Source of the DNA: Lachnospiraceae bacterium
Lineage (GTDB): Bacteria > Bacillota > Clostridia > Lachnospirales > Lachnospiraceae
DNA length: 6,222 nucleotides
Assembly (NCBI GenBank): GCA_016293925.1
Contig: JAEDCX010000089.1
Span: 1 to 6,222, forward strand
Direction: 5' to 3'
Shown here piece by piece: positions 4,990 to 6,222 of this stretch. Below the pieces are notes generated by a model. That model did no database searches, was not told the DNA's origin, and saw nothing but the letters and a program-made list of their open reading frames with translations. Within the stretch, counting starts at the first letter, position 1; each line of letters opens with the position of its first letter. Position numbers and translations under genes: made by a program.

Positions 4990-6210
4990 ATGGATGGAGT
5001 ACAGATCGGAAAATACTTATCCGCGCTCCGAAAAACTTATAAGATCACACAGGATGAGCTGGCATACAGGTTAAATGTCACCAGGCAGGCTGTTTCGAAA
5101 TGGGAAACCGGTGTTGCGATCCCGGATATCGAATTGCTTCTGCGTTTGTCAGAGATCTACGATGTGTCAATCAATGATATTCTGAAAGCAGATACGACGG
5201 CGATTCCGTTCCGGAAGGAGTCAGTATTACCCGGTAGGGATAAATCGATAAAACAGGTAATGGTAATCGGGTGCGGACGCTGGGGAACATTTATCGCATG
5301 GTATCTGGACAAAATCGGACACAAGGTAATGCTCTATGGAAGAGAGACGTCTGCGAAGATGCAGGAACTGTTGCGTACCGGGGAAAATGAGTATCTCCGT
5401 ATCGGCAACGGGATTCAACTGGTTACGGACTTTGGCAGTATCGAAAGCGCAGATTATATTGTCATTTCCGTGCCTGCCCAGCATCTTCAGGATGTTGTCA
5501 ATGAGCTGGCAGCTTATTCTGTGGAAAACAGGAAGATTATCCTCTGTATGAAAGGAATGGAAATTGCTACGGGGAGAAGACTGTCTCAGATCGTATCGGA
5601 CGGCTTATCCCATACGAATGATGTTGCAGTGTGGCTGGGACCGGGACATGTTCAGGAATTCTATAGAGGGGTGCCGAACTGCATGGTCATTGACAGCAAC
5701 AAAGAACTGGTGAAGGATGAACTGATCCGCAATTTTTCCAGTGAACTGATTCGGTTTTATTATGGGACGGATCTGATCGGAAATGAGATTGGTGCGGCGG
5801 CCAAGAATGTTGTTGGAATTGCGGCGGGAATGCTGGAAGGATTGGATTTATCTTCGCTGAAGGGCGCATTAATGTCCCGTGGCACGAATGAGATTGCGAG
5901 GCTGATTGTTGCAATGGGAGGCAAGGAAGAAACGGTGTATGGCCTGTGCCACCTGGGAGACTATGAAGCCACTTTGTTTTCGGAGCATAGCCATAATCGG
6001 ACCTTCGGCAGGAATGTGGTGCAGAACAAAGACTATGATAAACTCGCGGAAGGATACTATACAGTGAAGGCTCTGCGCAATCTGGGCCAGTCATATGGGG
6101 TGGAACTGCCGATATGTGAAGCGGTATATCAGATATTGTATGAAAATGCCGAACCCGGGAAGGTTCTGAAACGGCTGTTCTCCAGAAGCCTTCGGAATGA
6201 ATTTGTGTAG
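4990..6210 (+). CDS. XRE-type HTH fused to a divergent glycerol-3-phosphate dehydrogenase (GpsA-like)
   Basis: 406 residues against about 330-345 for ordinary GpsA; the surplus is an N-terminal XRE/Cro helix-turn-helix (residues 7-65; ITQDELAYRLNVTRQAVSKWETG at 19-41) joined by a linker of about 20 residues to a complete dehydrogenase. The Rossmann motif is VIGCGRWGT (92-100). Family catalytic positions seen: K188 (CMKGME), K272-N273 (AAAKNVVGIAAG), D324 and T328 (LGDYEAT), N336. GpsA makes sn-glycerol 3-phosphate from dihydroxyacetone phosphate with NAD(P)H for phospholipid synthesis. Two departures: the family SGP(S/T)FA motif is GPGHVQEF (217-224), and the Arg that binds substrate phosphate (SRNR in bacteria) is H335 in SHNR. 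It may be an active enzyme, an enzyme on a changed substrate, or a regulator using the dehydrogenase fold to sense redox state or a phosphometabolite. It has its own promoter. The frame is continuous, so no frameshift is needed for the fusion. Confidence 0.9.
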   Translation: MDGVQIGKYLSALRKTYKITQDELAYRLNVTRQAVSKWETGVAIPDIELLLRLSEIYDVSINDILKADTTAIPFRKESVLPGRDKSIKQVMVIGCGRWGTFIAWYLDKIGHKVMLYGRETSAKMQELLRTGENEYLRIGNGIQLVTDFGSIESADYIVISVPAQHLQDVVNELAAYSVENRKIILCMKGMEIATGRRLSQIVSDGLSHTNDVAVWLGPGHVQEFYRGVPNCMVIDSNKELVKDELIRNFSSELIRFYYGTDLIGNEIGAAAKNVVGIAAGMLEGLDLSSLKGALMSRGTNEIARLIVAMGGKEETVYGLCHLGDYEATLFSEHSHNRTFGRNVVQNKDYDKLAEGYYTVKALRNLGQSYGVELPICEAVYQILYENAEPGKVLKRLFSRSLRNEFV

Positions 6211-6222
6211 GGGATAGGGATA

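Noticed and set aside
6211..6222. GGGATA tandem repeat right after the last stop codon
   Set aside because: Only two copies are visible before the window ends, too little to call a repeat array.

Overview
The window looks like part of a chromosome from an anaerobic Firmicute of the gut Clostridia type, probably Lachnospiraceae-like. The basis is strong GGAGG-type ribosome binding sites, mid-range base composition, an AraC regulator beside cytoplasmic glycoside hydrolases, and protein sequences of Clostridial character. This placement is inference; no rRNA or other marker is present. No tRNA, rRNA, CRISPR array, insertion sequence or phage gene was seen.

Layout. From 1 to 2532, on the minus strand, lie two tightly coupled glycan-related genes. 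A GH31 enzyme resembling XylS-type alpha-xylosidases (541-2532) comes first. Its stop is 4 bases before the start of a second gene (536 down to the window edge), whose N-terminal 178 residues resemble GH43-like beta-propeller proteins; that gene is cut by the window and is open to the edge. Upstream of them, 2533-2788 is a 256-base gene-free region with an AT-rich core, holding a weak promoter candidate and repeated TGATAT boxes, two of them 21 bases apart. Next, on the minus strand (2789-3847), is a membrane protein with a GT2 glycosyltransferase domain followed by a GtrA-like membrane domain. It is divergent from an AraC-family regulator (3925-4806, plus) across only 77 bases. After a likely terminator and a compact extended -10 promoter comes a plus-strand gene (4990-6210) joining an XRE/Cro-type helix-turn-helix to a whole glycerol-3-phosphate dehydrogenase (GpsA)-like enzyme.

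How they may work together. The GH31 and GH43-like proteins have no evident signal peptide in what is visible, so they probably act in the cytoplasm on imported plant-type oligosaccharides. The AraC protein, with its cupin sensor domain, is the natural candidate to control them or the adjacent glycosyltransferase; this is inferred from proximity only. No transporter is seen in the window. The GT2-GtrA protein probably builds and/or flips a polyprenyl-phosphate sugar for cell-surface glycosylation and need not belong to the catabolic unit.

The most unusual item is the HTH-GpsA fusion. It keeps the Rossmann dinucleotide motif and both catalytic lysines of the family, but has a His where the family normally has a substrate phosphate-binding Arg, and a GPGH motif in place of the usual SGP(S/T)FA. 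It may be a redox- or metabolite-sensing transcription factor, or an enzyme that regulates its own expression.
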